Shown piece after piece: positions 1 to 8,010 of a stretch of 64,000 bases of DNA. The notes under the pieces were generated by a model. It saw only the letters and a program-made list of their open reading frames with translations. It was not told where the DNA came from and did not search any database. The stretch covers positions 310,001 to 374,000 of the forward strand of contig NZ_VNJK01000002.1 of NCBI RefSeq assembly GCF_007786455.1, read 5' to 3'. Every line of letters starts with the position of its first letter. The stretch's first letter is position 1. Source of the stretch: Paenibacillus agilis (lineage in GTDB: Bacteria > Bacillota > Bacilli > Paenibacillales > Paenibacillaceae). The position numbers were made by a program, and so were the translations under genes.

Positions 1-740
1 CCTTGAGCTGCTTCCTGTGAAATTTTAGTCAGCTGCTTAAGCGGTCCTACCATCCGGCGAATCAGCAGAACAAATACCACCATAATACCCAAGCCCGTAG
101 CTACACCTACGCCTGCTGTCTTCCACAAAATAGTGTCTAGTTCAGCATCGATCGTGTCGTAATTGAAATCGACCGCAAATAGTGCCACCACTTCCTGCTG
201 TTCATTACGAATTGTAGTCATCGTCGTAATCCATTTGCCACCTAGATCCTGATACACATCACTAATAGCAAAGCCATTACGAAGCAACTCGTCCTCCGTT
301 TGCATCCACTCAGCTGGAAGGACATATAATTGCCCTGGCTGTACGCCGCTGTCTTTTATAAACTCCGTGTTAGCATGCAGCAATCGCTTGTACGTCTTTC
401 CATCTTTCTGTGTGTCCTCTGGCAGCAGCAGGTAGCTGTTACTTATGAAGCCATCTCGAACCATATTATTGAGGTTATCGCTAATCCACTCGATATTTTC
501 GTCTTTCAAATACTGCTCAAGCTTCAGCTTGTCCAGCTTCGCCTCTGCACCTATGATGCCTTCCAATTCAACCTCAGCTTGCTTCGTTAATGTCTTATGT
601 AATTCCGTAAGCTCGTTATAGTAAATCCCTCTTTCTGCTACATAACTATAGCCAGTAAGAATACTGGTAAGCGTAACAATAAGGGCAAAAATACTTAACG
701 CAGACTTCACCACGATACTCTTGGAAATAAAGCCTCGCAT
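1..740 (-). CDS. Methyl-accepting chemotaxis protein, N-terminal part (runs off the window)
   Basis: This is the first 246 codons of a gene read leftward; the rest lies outside the window. ATG at 740 follows GGAGGGG with good spacing. The product starts with a short basic stretch and a membrane helix (about residues 9-31), has an extracellular region of about 160 residues, a second helix (about 205-228, VGVATGLGIMVVFVLL) and then the start of a HAMP domain (RRMVGPLKQLTKISQEA). That order is the one seen in transmembrane chemoreceptors, which bind a ligand outside the cell and control CheA through a cytoplasmic signalling domain. The signalling domain itself is not visible, so a sensor kinase or a HAMP-containing cyclase is not strictly excluded. 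The extracellular part resembles a Cache-type sensor (WITTMTTIRN, VVALFAVDFNYD), but the ligand cannot be predicted. Confidence 0.8.
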   Translation of the reverse strand, partial: MRGFISKSIVVKSALSIFALIVTLTSILTGYSYVAERGIYYNELTELHKTLTKQAEVELEGIIGAEAKLDKLKLEQYLKDENIEWISDNLNNMVRDGFISNSYLLLPEDTQKDGKTYKRLLHANTEFIKDSGVQPGQLYVLPAEWMQTEDELLRNGFAISDVYQDLGGKWITTMTTIRNEQQEVVALFAVDFNYDTIDAELDTILWKTAGVGVATGLGIMVVFVLLIRRMVGPLKQLTKISQEAAQ

Positions 741-818
741 TATAACCCCTCCATGCTCACAATCATAAAATCCCTTTTTCTTGAGATATCCTATTTATGT
801 GTTCAGTTTTATAGTAAT

Positions 819-845
819 ATATCGACATTATTCGACAAATATTAA
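819..845 (-). promoter_or_regulatory. Possible sigma-D promoter overlapping tandem Spo0A boxes, upstream of the chemoreceptor gene
   Basis: On the minus strand GTCGATAT (7 of 8 to the sigma-D -10 GCCGATAT) lies 15 nt after TTAA (3 of 4 to TAAA), about 80 nt before the start codon. The same bases form two 0A-like boxes ten bases apart, TGTCGAA and TGTCGAT. A sigma-D promoter fits a chemotaxis gene; a Spo0A site would link it to sporulation entry. The two readings overlap and the sequence alone does not decide between them. The rest of the gap up to 1002 shows nothing else clear. Confidence 0.45.
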
Positions 846-1002
846 TACTTTTGCGAACTTTCTTTACTTCTAAGTTAGAGCATTCCCTTAGAATTGATTA
901 CTGTTGCAGCCGCCCTTTATCAAGCGCAGCAACAACATTTTCTTGCTAATGGCATTAAATCGCCTAATCTTCTTAAACAAATTTAAGTAGGTTTAAACAA
1001 TG

Positions 1003-1038
1003 AAAAACAAAAAAACGCCTTCCCCTCTGGGAAAGCGT
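1003..1038 (-). terminator. Intrinsic terminator of the purine permease gene
   Basis: Read leftward, the stem arms 1015-1024 and 1029-1038 pair with one mismatch around a 4-nt loop. They are followed by a T-rich run, the complement of 1003-1014. It lies 20 nt after the permease stop codon. Confidence 0.85.
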
Positions 1039-1058
1039 CCTTTATGCTCTTTATTTTA

Positions 1059-2354
1059 TTAATGCGCTGGGAAATAGACCATTTGCAGTGCAAAAATGAC
1101 ACCGAAAATATAAAGCAGTGGATGTACCTCGCGTCCTTTGCCGTTGAACAGCTTCATCACTGGATACGTAATAAATCCAATTGCGATACCTGTTGCAATG
1201 CTGGACGTCAATGGCATGCTCACAATAATTGCGAACGCCGGGAATGCTTCATCGAACTGATTCCACTTAATACGCGCCAAGCCATCCATCATAAAGCAGC
1301 CAACAATGATTAGCGCCGGTGCCGTAATAGCCGGCAAGCCAGAAATCGCTTGAATGACTGGAGCGAAGAACAAGGATACCCCGAACATAATCGCTACCAC
1401 AACGGTAGTCAAACCTGTACGTCCACCTGCCGCTACACCTGCGGATGACTCAATGTATGCTGTACATGGAGTTGTACCCATAACTGAACCCGCTGTTGTT
1501 GCGAAGGCATCTGCCATAAGCGCCTGCTTCGTGCGCGGTAGCTTGCCATCTTTCATAATTCCTGCTTGCTCAGCAACACCAATCATCGTACCCGTTGTAT
1601 CGAAAATCGTTACTAGCAAAAATGCAAATACGACTGTGTATAGACCGTGTGTAAATACACCTTGTACATCTAGGTCAAACAAAACAGGTGCTGTCGGCAA
1701 AGATACAACGCCTGCATCAAAGTTCAACAGACCCATAAAGCTACCTACGATAGCGGTAACTGCCATACCGACGAACAACGCGCCTTTTACGTTGCGAACC
1801 ATCAAGATCAGTGTCACAAGAAGACCCAACAACGTCAAGATCGTAACAGGCTGATGCAGATCCCCAAAGCCAACCATTGTCGCTTCATTTGGAACAACGA
1901 TACCTGAAGATTTCAAACCTAGAAAAGCGATAAACAATCCTATTCCCGCCGTAATACCGAACTTCAATGCTGGCGGAATCGCTGCGATCAACATTTCGCG
2001 CAGCTTCGTGAACGTCAAAATGACGAATAATATAGCAGCTAAAAATACAGCGCCGAATACAACTTGGTAAGTTACGCCTTGTGAAGCAACGACAGAAGCA
2101 AAGTAAGCATTCATGCCCATGCCCGGCGCGATCGCAATTGGGTGGTTAGCAAGCAAGCCCATTAGCAACGTTCCGATAATCGCGGAAATAACCGTCGCTG
2201 TGAACACCTGCTGAAAAGGTACCCCTGCGGATGATAGTATAGCTGGATTGACGACAACGATATACACCATTGTTAAAAACGTTGTCATACCTGCCGTAAT
2301 TTCTGTGCGGACATTCGTTCCGTTTTCCTGAAGTTTAAACCATTTCTGCAACAT
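1059..2354 (-). CDS. NCS2/AzgA-type purine (hypoxanthine/guanine) permease
   Basis: A 431-residue polytopic membrane protein of the AzgA/PbuG/PbuO branch of nucleobase:cation symporters, which import hypoxanthine, guanine or adenine. The N-terminus (GTNVRTEITAGMTTFLTMVYI) is the family signature, as are VNPAIL, the loop ANHPIAIAPGMGMNAYF, FDTTGTM and GTTPCTAYIESSAGVAAGGRTGL. Length matches B. subtilis PbuG (about 440). ATG at 2354 has GAAAGGGG about 13 nt upstream. The gene is a single unit between its own promoter with a PurR-like box and a terminator. Substrate choice within the family cannot be read from sequence; hypoxanthine/guanine is the likeliest. An adenine deaminase lies 14 kb away and would produce hypoxanthine from adenine. 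Confidence 0.9.
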   Translation of the reverse strand: MLQKWFKLQENGTNVRTEITAGMTTFLTMVYIVVVNPAILSSAGVPFQQVFTATVISAIIGTLLMGLLANHPIAIAPGMGMNAYFASVVASQGVTYQVVFGAVFLAAILFVILTFTKLREMLIAAIPPALKFGITAGIGLFIAFLGLKSSGIVVPNEATMVGFGDLHQPVTILTLLGLLVTLILMVRNVKGALFVGMAVTAIVGSFMGLLNFDAGVVSLPTAPVLFDLDVQGVFTHGLYTVVFAFLLVTIFDTTGTMIGVAEQAGIMKDGKLPRTKQALMADAFATTAGSVMGTTPCTAYIESSAGVAAGGRTGLTTVVVAIMFGVSLFFAPVIQAISGLPAITAPALIIVGCFMMDGLARIKWNQFDEAFPAFAIIVSMPLTSSIATGIAIGFITYPVMKLFNGKGREVHPLLYIFGVIFALQMVYFPAH

Positions 2355-2402
2355 ACGGATTTTGCTGCCCCTTTCAATAAGAACACTTGGATTACTTAAT
2401 GC

Positions 2403-2456
2403 ATGCTACCTTATATACGATTTAATGTCAATGAAAAAACGTAATTTGTTCGGATT
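2403..2456 (-). promoter_or_regulatory. Sigma-A promoter with an adjacent PurR-like box
   Basis: On the minus strand the -35 TTGACA (2426-2431) and -10 TAGCAT (2403-2408) are 17 nt apart. Directly upstream (2443-2456) is AAATCCGAACAAAT, which differs at one position from the B. subtilis PurBox AWWWCCGAACWWT. A weaker, oppositely oriented copy (AAACACGAACATT) lies near 2507-2519. The leader is only about 40 nt, too short for a purine riboswitch, so control by PurR at the promoter is the likely mechanism. Confidence 0.6.
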
Positions 2457-2579
2457 TAAATATTTTGGATTGGTTTAATAGACATAATTAAAGCTAAATA
2501 TGAGCTAAACACGAACATTAAACGATTTGAATGTCACATTTATCCTATACTTTTTACCTCGTGCAGCTCTGTTACTGCT

Positions 2580-4070
2580 TCACCCCTGCATGCGGATAAG
2601 CTCTGCCAGCTTTCCCATCGCAAATTTCATTTCCTCTATAGGCGCATATGCATATGACAGCCGCAGCTGTCTGCTAGCTCCACGGTCATAAAGTGTACCT
2701 ACATTCAGCAATATCCCAGCCGAAAGTGCCCGATCGAACAACTTGTTCAGCGAACACCCACCCGTCAACGTTACCCATATGTAGAACCCGCCAGTCGGCT
2801 TCTGCCAAGTCGCAATGTCATGCCAATCTTGCTGCAACAGTTCTAACATGGTATCCCTACGAATGCGTAGTTGTTCACGTAGTTGTTCCATATGCCGCTG
2901 ATGATAGCCTGAATGAAGCCAATGGTATGCCATAAGCTGCGACACAGAGCTGGACCCATAATCCGTCTGCATTTTAATGTCTGCTAACCGCTCAATTACT
3001 CGCTCTGAGCCTACGATCCAGCCGATTCTCAATCCAGGGCTGACTATTTTCGAGAGTGTGCCGACATAAAGGACTTGCCCACTTGTGTCCCTCGCTTTTA
3101 GCGCAGCAGGCGGTCGATGATCAAGCCATAACTCTTCATATGCGCCATCCTCTAAAATTGGCAATCCAATCTGGTCGCAAACCTGCATCAGTCGCGTTCT
3201 CCGCGCTTCACTCATCACGATTCCAGTTGGATTGTGATAGGTAGGATTCGTATAGAGTAGCACGGCTTGACGCAGCTGCTTCAAACGGGCCAAGGCAGAG
3301 GCCTGCAAACCTTCCGCATCCATAGGAACACCTGCTAGACGAACTCCAGCGGATTGAAACGCATGGATGGAATATAAATAAGAGGGCTTCTCCAATAGTA
3401 TCGTCGATTGCCGCTCTAATAATCCTGCCGAAATAAGCTGAAAAGCTTGCAATGCCCCTGATACAACGAGCACATTTGAAGGCGAAGCATTAATACCTCG
3501 TCGCCCCAATTCTAGACATAGTTCACGTCGCAGCTGCAAAGATCCCAGCGGTTCTTCATAACTAAGTGGTACTGTATCCAATGAAGATGCTATTTCGGAA
3601 AATAGATGCCGCATAGACTGCTCTGGCAGCAGACTCGGTGAAAGCTCACCCGTTCCTAGCCGAATCATGTGGGGTGCGAATTCCATTCTGTTTATCGTCT
3701 GCACCAGCGGTAAATTCGGATAGTGCATGCCCTCTTCCACGTAATCATTCCAATGCTTGCGGGGGGAAGAGGATGGTTGAATACCTTCGCTATCATGTAA
3801 GGTCAGATCATCTACCTCTCCATCTCCAGCTACCCGTGTGCCTCCCCCGCTGTTTCCCTCCAGCATTCCTGCAGATACGAGCCTATCCATAGCTGCGACA
3901 ATCGTACTTCGATTAACACCGAACTGTTTGGCCAACACCCGCTGCGACGGAAGCTTCATACCCTGCGTCCATTCGCCGCTCTTTATTTTAGCGATAATAT
4001 AAGCTTCAATTTGCTGGTAAAGCGGTAACGGATCGTTCATATCCGGCCGCCATTGCGATAATTGATTCAT
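2580..4070 (-). CDS. MocR/PdxR-type regulator (GntR winged helix plus aminotransferase-like domain)
   Basis: A 496-residue protein with an N-terminal GntR-type winged helix (about 15-80: PLYQQIEAYIIAKIKSGEW, LPSQRVLAKQFGVNRSTI), a low-complexity linker, and a fold-type I aminotransferase domain (about 130-490). The PLP-lysine region TLSKIVSPGLRIGW is intact near residue 341. MocR proteins use a bound PLP adduct to control an adjacent gene. It is transcribed divergently from a LysE-type exporter with four inverted TTGGTTG/CAACCAA half-sites in between, so it probably controls that exporter. ATG at 4070 is preceded by AAAGGTGA. Confidence 0.92.
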   Translation of the reverse strand: MNQLSQWRPDMNDPLPLYQQIEAYIIAKIKSGEWTQGMKLPSQRVLAKQFGVNRSTIVAAMDRLVSAGMLEGNSGGGTRVAGDGEVDDLTLHDSEGIQPSSSPRKHWNDYVEEGMHYPNLPLVQTINRMEFAPHMIRLGTGELSPSLLPEQSMRHLFSEIASSLDTVPLSYEEPLGSLQLRRELCLELGRRGINASPSNVLVVSGALQAFQLISAGLLERQSTILLEKPSYLYSIHAFQSAGVRLAGVPMDAEGLQASALARLKQLRQAVLLYTNPTYHNPTGIVMSEARRTRLMQVCDQIGLPILEDGAYEELWLDHRPPAALKARDTSGQVLYVGTLSKIVSPGLRIGWIVGSERVIERLADIKMQTDYGSSSVSQLMAYHWLHSGYHQRHMEQLREQLRIRRDTMLELLQQDWHDIATWQKPTGGFYIWVTLTGGCSLNKLFDRALSAGILLNVGTLYDRGASRQLRLSYAYAPIEEMKFAMGKLAELIRMQG

Positions 4071-4220
4071 TTGACACGCTCACCTTTTTGCGACGTTCAT
4101 CCCACATAGGGTGCACAAGCCTGCTAGTACCTACCGAGCTTGCATATAGAGGCAGATTACTAGTTATGCATCGTCTTATTTGGAATGTTATTCCTTTGTA
4201 TACTTATGCTTATTATAAAT

Positions 4221-4269
4221 TTGGTTGGCTGCGCGTTCAACCAAATGGTTGGGTACATCCGCCCAACCA
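4221..4269. promoter_or_regulatory. Cluster of four inverted half-sites, probable MocR operator
   Basis: TTGGTTGG (4221-4228), CAACCAA (4238-4244), TGGTTGG (4246-4252) and CCAACCA (4263-4269) alternate in orientation. The outer pair AATGGTTGGG and CCCAACCATT is a perfect 10-bp inverted repeat. The cluster sits between the MocR gene and lysE, 60 nt before the lysE start, as expected for an operator. Confidence 0.6.
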
Positions 4270-4330
4270 TTCTATATGATTAAATACATCAACGAACTTG
4301 AAGCTATACATAAGTACAGGGGGAAACAAC

Positions 4331-4954
4331 ATGGTAGAAGCATTCATTCATGGTATTTTGCTTGCATTCGGACTTATTTTGCCGCTAGGTGTGCAAAATG
4401 TATTTATTTTCAACCAAGGAGCGATACAACCACAATTTAATCGGGCATTGCCTGCTGTGCTAACCGCCGCATTTTGCGATACGCTGCTTATCTTGCTTGC
4501 TGTACAAGGGGTATCACTTATTATTTTTCAATGGGACTGGTTAAAGCAGATATTGTACGGGGTGGGATTCGTATTCATGCTCTTTATCGGTTATAGCCTG
4601 TGGAAATCTGCTGGAACTCAAACGACGGTCGAAGATCGAGTGAAGACAGCACTAACAGGCCGCAAACAAATTTTGTTTGCAGCTTCTGTTTCGATTTTCA
4701 ATCCACATGCTATTTTGGATACGATCGGGGTCATTGGAACAAGCTCGTTACAGTACGAGGATGAAATGAAGTGGGCGTTTACGCTAGCCGCTATCGGCAT
4801 TTCATGGCTATGGTTCTTAGGCTTGGCGGCCGCTGGCCGGATGCTGCGCACCGCCGATACCTCAGGGAAATGGATTGCTGTATTTAATCGTATTTCTGCC
4901 ATTACCATATGGGGGATTGCCTGCTATATGCTTGTTACTTTACTCAGAGGCTGA
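4331..4954 (+). CDS. LysE/ArgO-family amino-acid exporter
   Basis: A 207-residue membrane protein with about six helices. The opening (GILLAFGLILPLGVQNVFIFNQGA) and the FNPHAILDTIGVIG segment are typical of LysE/ArgO exporters, which expel basic amino acids; the substrate here is unproven. ATG at 4331 is chosen because CAGGGGG lies at the right distance; a longer frame starting 33 nt upstream has no ribosome binding site. It is divergent from a MocR regulator, which probably controls it. The last 15 nt overlap the end of the convergent toroid-protein gene, and no terminator is visible between the two. Confidence 0.9.
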   Translation: MVEAFIHGILLAFGLILPLGVQNVFIFNQGAIQPQFNRALPAVLTAAFCDTLLILLAVQGVSLIIFQWDWLKQILYGVGFVFMLFIGYSLWKSAGTQTTVEDRVKTALTGRKQILFAASVSIFNPHAILDTIGVIGTSSLQYEDEMKWAFTLAAIGISWLWFLGLAAAGRMLRTADTSGKWIAVFNRISAITIWGIACYMLVTLLRG

Positions 4955-5851
4955 ACTGCCCAATCTCCCATAAGCTCGTAAAGTAAGCAGTCTATCTATC
5001 GTAATGCTGCCGCGCCACTCCAATTCGCAGGCTGGACTAACCGCTTCCCAACGAATCGGCCAACCGCCGTCCGCCTGCTGCTCGGTCAGTAAGTGATCCA
5101 AGTGACGGCTTATATCTTCTGCCGTAACCAGCTTGGCGACAGAATGATCAGGTGCAGGAGCCCAGTCGAGCACTTTGTGCACATAGCCCTCGGCCTGAGG
5201 ATCAAGCTCGATAATACCTGGCCGCTTAATGAGCTCATCCAACCATACTCGATACTCTTGTACTCGTTCAGAATCAGGAGCATGCTCTAAGAAAGTCGCA
5301 GCCTGTACAATATCATGATAATCATATGGATTTAGCTCATCCAACTGACGCCACATATATTCCACAGACGACTGGAACCACTCCTCTTCCTTAAAAGAGT
5401 GCTGCGCAGACAATTTGTACAACAGGCCAATGATGTTACCCGTTGGGTTCAAGGATGGCAATTGATCTTCTTCCCTATACCACCATGGAGCGTGTGGATA
5501 ATCATTCACCGCTAATGTCGCTAACGGAAAGCCTCCTGCAGGGCGCGTGATACCCCTCAAATAACGACCAATCCCCTCCATAATCGTCGAATCTACATAA
5601 CTGACTTCATCCATCAATCTAAGTGCCATCTCAACAGGAACAGGCTGACTATGTGGACATCGAATGTCCGGCTCCAACGCTTGCCCAAAGCCACCATCCT
5701 CATTCTGATACGCTCTCAATGCTGCAATGACCTGTTCAGGACTACCCTGTTCAAAATGAAATTCATATCTTCTTCGATCAAGAAGTCTTGCCTGCCGATA
5801 CATAAATTGCTTCGCTTGTCCTAACGCCTCAACACTCTTCTGTCCTGCCAT
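4940..5851 (-). CDS. Alpha/alpha-toroid protein related to prenyltransferase/squalene-cyclase repeats
   Basis: About 303 residues, predicted cytoplasmic. It contains QW-like repeats of the terpene cyclase/prenyltransferase toroid fold: ALRAYQNEDGGFGQALEPD near residue 45 and LTEQQADGGWPIRWE near 260. It lacks a recognisable DXDD or other cyclase acid motif, so catalytic function is unproven. The start is set at the second ATG (5851), which has GGAGGG nine bases upstream; an ATG at 5869 in the same frame contains that site within its coding sequence. The 3' end overlaps the convergent lysE gene by 15 nt. The neighbours (AlkZ-like and WYL genes on the same strand) do not suggest a pathway. Confidence 0.75.
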   Translation of the reverse strand: MAGQKSVEALGQAKQFMYRQARLLDRRRYEFHFEQGSPEQVIAALRAYQNEDGGFGQALEPDIRCPHSQPVPVEMALRLMDEVSYVDSTIMEGIGRYLRGITRPAGGFPLATLAVNDYPHAPWWYREEDQLPSLNPTGNIIGLLYKLSAQHSFKEEEWFQSSVEYMWRQLDELNPYDYHDIVQAATFLEHAPDSERVQEYRVWLDELIKRPGIIELDPQAEGYVHKVLDWAPAPDHSVAKLVTAEDISRHLDHLLTEQQADGGWPIRWEAVSPACELEWRGSITIDRLLTLRAYGRLGSSASE

Positions 5852-5942
5852 CTCCCAATTCCCTCCCATATTTCATTCCCTACATTCCCCGCTACACTAC
5901 TAAAAGAGCTATTTAACTAGCACCTAGCGCATAACATGCTAA

Positions 5943-6623
5943 CTATAGACCCAAAGCTTTGCGAAATGCCTTGTTTGCTTCAGGCGTGCATACAGAAAAC
6001 AATCGTTCTTCCAGCCTTGCCTGTGCTTCATCCCGTGTAAGTTGCTCCTCTGCTAAGCCAATACCACGCATCCAATCCCCCAGTGTCTCAAAGGACGTAT
6101 TGCGCCAGCCGCCTCTTAGCTCACCAACCTCATTCCGCATATCCTTTACACCTGAAATAACAATATCCATCGTACCTTGAAGCTCCAAAAGGCCCCGATC
6201 AAAATCTTTCTTCTTATCCTGCGCCTTCATTCCTGCTTCTGCCCGGAGCGAGCGTGTCTCGATGCCAGGGTTCGCTTCAATAATGGCATACAACTCTTTT
6301 GCTTCACGAGATAATTGACCACCTGCGTAACGTTCCTCCACAGACTGCTCACTTCCAATAAGCGCCCTAAGTGCAGATACAAGATCAGCAGATACGAGCA
6401 CTGACTTTTTCTTCAAAAACTTACCGTATGCGGCGCTCCCATCACTAGGAAAACGAACTCTCCAACGCCACGGATCATTGTCTTCATCCGTATGCCACTG
6501 CTCACTGGGTGTAATTACATCCAAAGAAGGATGATTCGGTATCAGTTTTGCTAATGGCAAAATACCGACTTCTCGTATCACTTCAACAGCTTCATCATAC
6601 GTACAAATGCGTTCGCGATTCAT
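5943..6623 (-). CDS. AlkZ-related protein (DNA glycosylase-like family)
   Basis: A 226-residue soluble protein that I recognise as the AlkZ-related group of Firmicutes, distant relatives of HTH_42/AlkZ DNA glycosylases. Visible features are the N-terminal YDEAVEVIREVGILPLAKL, a WRWRVRFPSDGSAAYGKFLKKKSVLVSADLV central segment and a helix-rich C-terminus. I do not see the QxQ catalytic pair known from AlkZ, so a repair activity is only inferred. ATG at 6623 follows AGGAGG by nine bases. A gap of about 90 nt separates it from the toroid gene, and no clear terminator lies between them, so the two may be co-transcribed. Confidence 0.6.
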   Translation of the reverse strand: MNRERICTYDEAVEVIREVGILPLAKLIPNHPSLDVITPSEQWHTDEDNDPWRWRVRFPSDGSAAYGKFLKKKSVLVSADLVSALRALIGSEQSVEERYAGGQLSREAKELYAIIEANPGIETRSLRAEAGMKAQDKKKDFDRGLLELQGTMDIVISGVKDMRNEVGELRGGWRNTSFETLGDWMRGIGLAEEQLTRDEAQARLEERLFSVCTPEANKAFRKALGL

Positions 6624-6763
6624 ACTTACGAACCTCCTATATCAACGGTTCTATACATTCGAAGATGAAAATCTGTAACTCATTTAGAAATGGCACTGAA
6701 CGCTTTCGCCCTAGCGCATGCTTCCTCCAAGAGCGAATGTTCACACCTTATTATCCTGTATGG

Positions 6764-7759
6764 TCAATTAGACTTTCCTTCATAACGGGCATACACTTGA
6801 GCTGCCAACTTTGCAACCTCTTCTCGAAGCTCAAGAGGCTCCAACACTTCAGCATCCATGCCAATCCGGTAAAACCACTCTACTGCCCACTGCCATTCTG
6901 ACCTTGGAAGTTCTGCATCCAGCTCCCATACGTCATCCCCGCACAAATGAACCTGCTCACCTAGATGCTCATCTTGTTCCACCTGGAGCATGCCACGGTA
7001 GGTAAGCCGAGCTACGATCCGCACACGCTCCGTTCTTTGTTCGAATAAGTCAGGAGCCAGAATTGTTGTTGAAGCTTGGTCTTCGGAAGCTTGATATGGA
7101 TCGCTTTGCTGCACAGCCGCAGTACCCATTCCTGCTTGTTCGTCCAATAATCGAAGCTCGGCAACGCGATCCACTCGGAACGAGCGCGATTCACCATGTG
7201 TGAAAGAATAAGCCTCACAGTACCAAAATCCATTCGCCGTATAGACCCGTTTCGGCAATAAATGGAGCCACCGCTCGTGACGCATAGATCGATAGAACAC
7301 CTCTATCGCATGTCCTTCTACAGCGGCCTCCAGCAGTTGAGTCAAATAAGGTGCGCGGTAACTGCGTTTTGGCATAAACAGCTCCATTTTTTCTAGCTTT
7401 GTATCAAGTTGTGAGCGATAAGAAGGTGCCAGCGCATATTTTAACTTGTCCATGACCGTCCATCGTTCCGCATTGAACGGCGAGTCTGCCAGTTGAGTCA
7501 TTCCTTGCAGCGCAACTAGTGTCAGCAAGGCTTCTTCCTCACTTAGCGCAAGTGGAGGTAAATGATATCCTTCCATGAGCCTATAGCCGCCACGTGGTCC
7601 ACTTTCTCCATATAGAGGGACTCCCATTTCGCTAAGCGTCTGCATATCTCGCAAAATGGTACGCTTCGAAACTTCGAATTTGTCAGCCAGTGACTGAGCT
7701 GTTTCTGATTGCTGCTGCAATGCCATCACGATAGCGGTCAAGCGATCACTTCGCTTCAC
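6764..7759 (-). CDS. YafY-type transcriptional regulator (HTH plus WYL domain)
   Basis: About 331 residues: an N-terminal HTH_11 helix-turn-helix (KRSDRLTAIVMALQQ, ADKFEVSKRTILRDMQTLSEMGVPL), a middle region, and a WYL domain (about 125-300: IEVFYRSMRHERWLHLLPKRVYTANGFWYCEAYSF) thought to bind ligands such as nucleotides. GTG at 7759 is chosen because GGAGGTG is six bases upstream; the longer frame begins at a TTG that overlaps this site. A GTGACA/TGTCAC inverted repeat sits just upstream next to its -10, suggesting autoregulation. The divergent gene encodes a secreted protein of unknown role. Confidence 0.85.
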   Translation of the reverse strand: MKRSDRLTAIVMALQQQSETAQSLADKFEVSKRTILRDMQTLSEMGVPLYGESGPRGGYRLMEGYHLPPLALSEEEALLTLVALQGMTQLADSPFNAERWTVMDKLKYALAPSYRSQLDTKLEKMELFMPKRSYRAPYLTQLLEAAVEGHAIEVFYRSMRHERWLHLLPKRVYTANGFWYCEAYSFTHGESRSFRVDRVAELRLLDEQAGMGTAAVQQSDPYQASEDQASTTILAPDLFEQRTERVRIVARLTYRGMLQVEQDEHLGEQVHLCGDDVWELDAELPRSEWQWAVEWFYRIGMDAEVLEPLELREEVAKLAAQVYARYEGKSN

Positions 7760-7789
7760 GACTACACCTCCGACTAACAATTATCGTCA

Positions 7790-7824
7790 TTATAGCACTG
7801 TATTAGTGACAGCTTGCGTGTCAC
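7790..7824 (-). promoter_or_regulatory. Promoter and GTGACA/TGTCAC operator candidate of the WYL regulator
   Basis: The complement of 7790-7795 is a perfect TATAAT -10 for the regulator gene, without a convincing -35. Just upstream GTGACA (7806-7811) and TGTCAC (7819-7824) form an inverted repeat with 7-nt spacing. A third TGTCACCAA copy is at 7889-7897, closer to the divergent secreted-protein gene. These half-sites could be the regulator's binding sites. Confidence 0.45.
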
Positions 7825-8010
7825 CAATTCCAAATTTATTTTGGATAATAAGCTTAACTTGCCTGCTGTTATCATTAACTAAACTTTCTGTCACCAAATT
7901 GAAATCCATTTGTATCCAAATCAATCGATTTCACAAAGAAATTCGTAACGATCTCTGCTCCATTTCGATCTACTATATACTCGCAGTTTCATAATCCATA
8001 GGAAAGGCAA

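Noticed and set aside
1354-1854. 166-codon plus-strand frame opposite the purine permease gene
   Set aside because: It mirrors the permease coding strand, has no ribosome binding site, and its translation is low-complexity Thr/Val/Ala typical of an antisense shadow.
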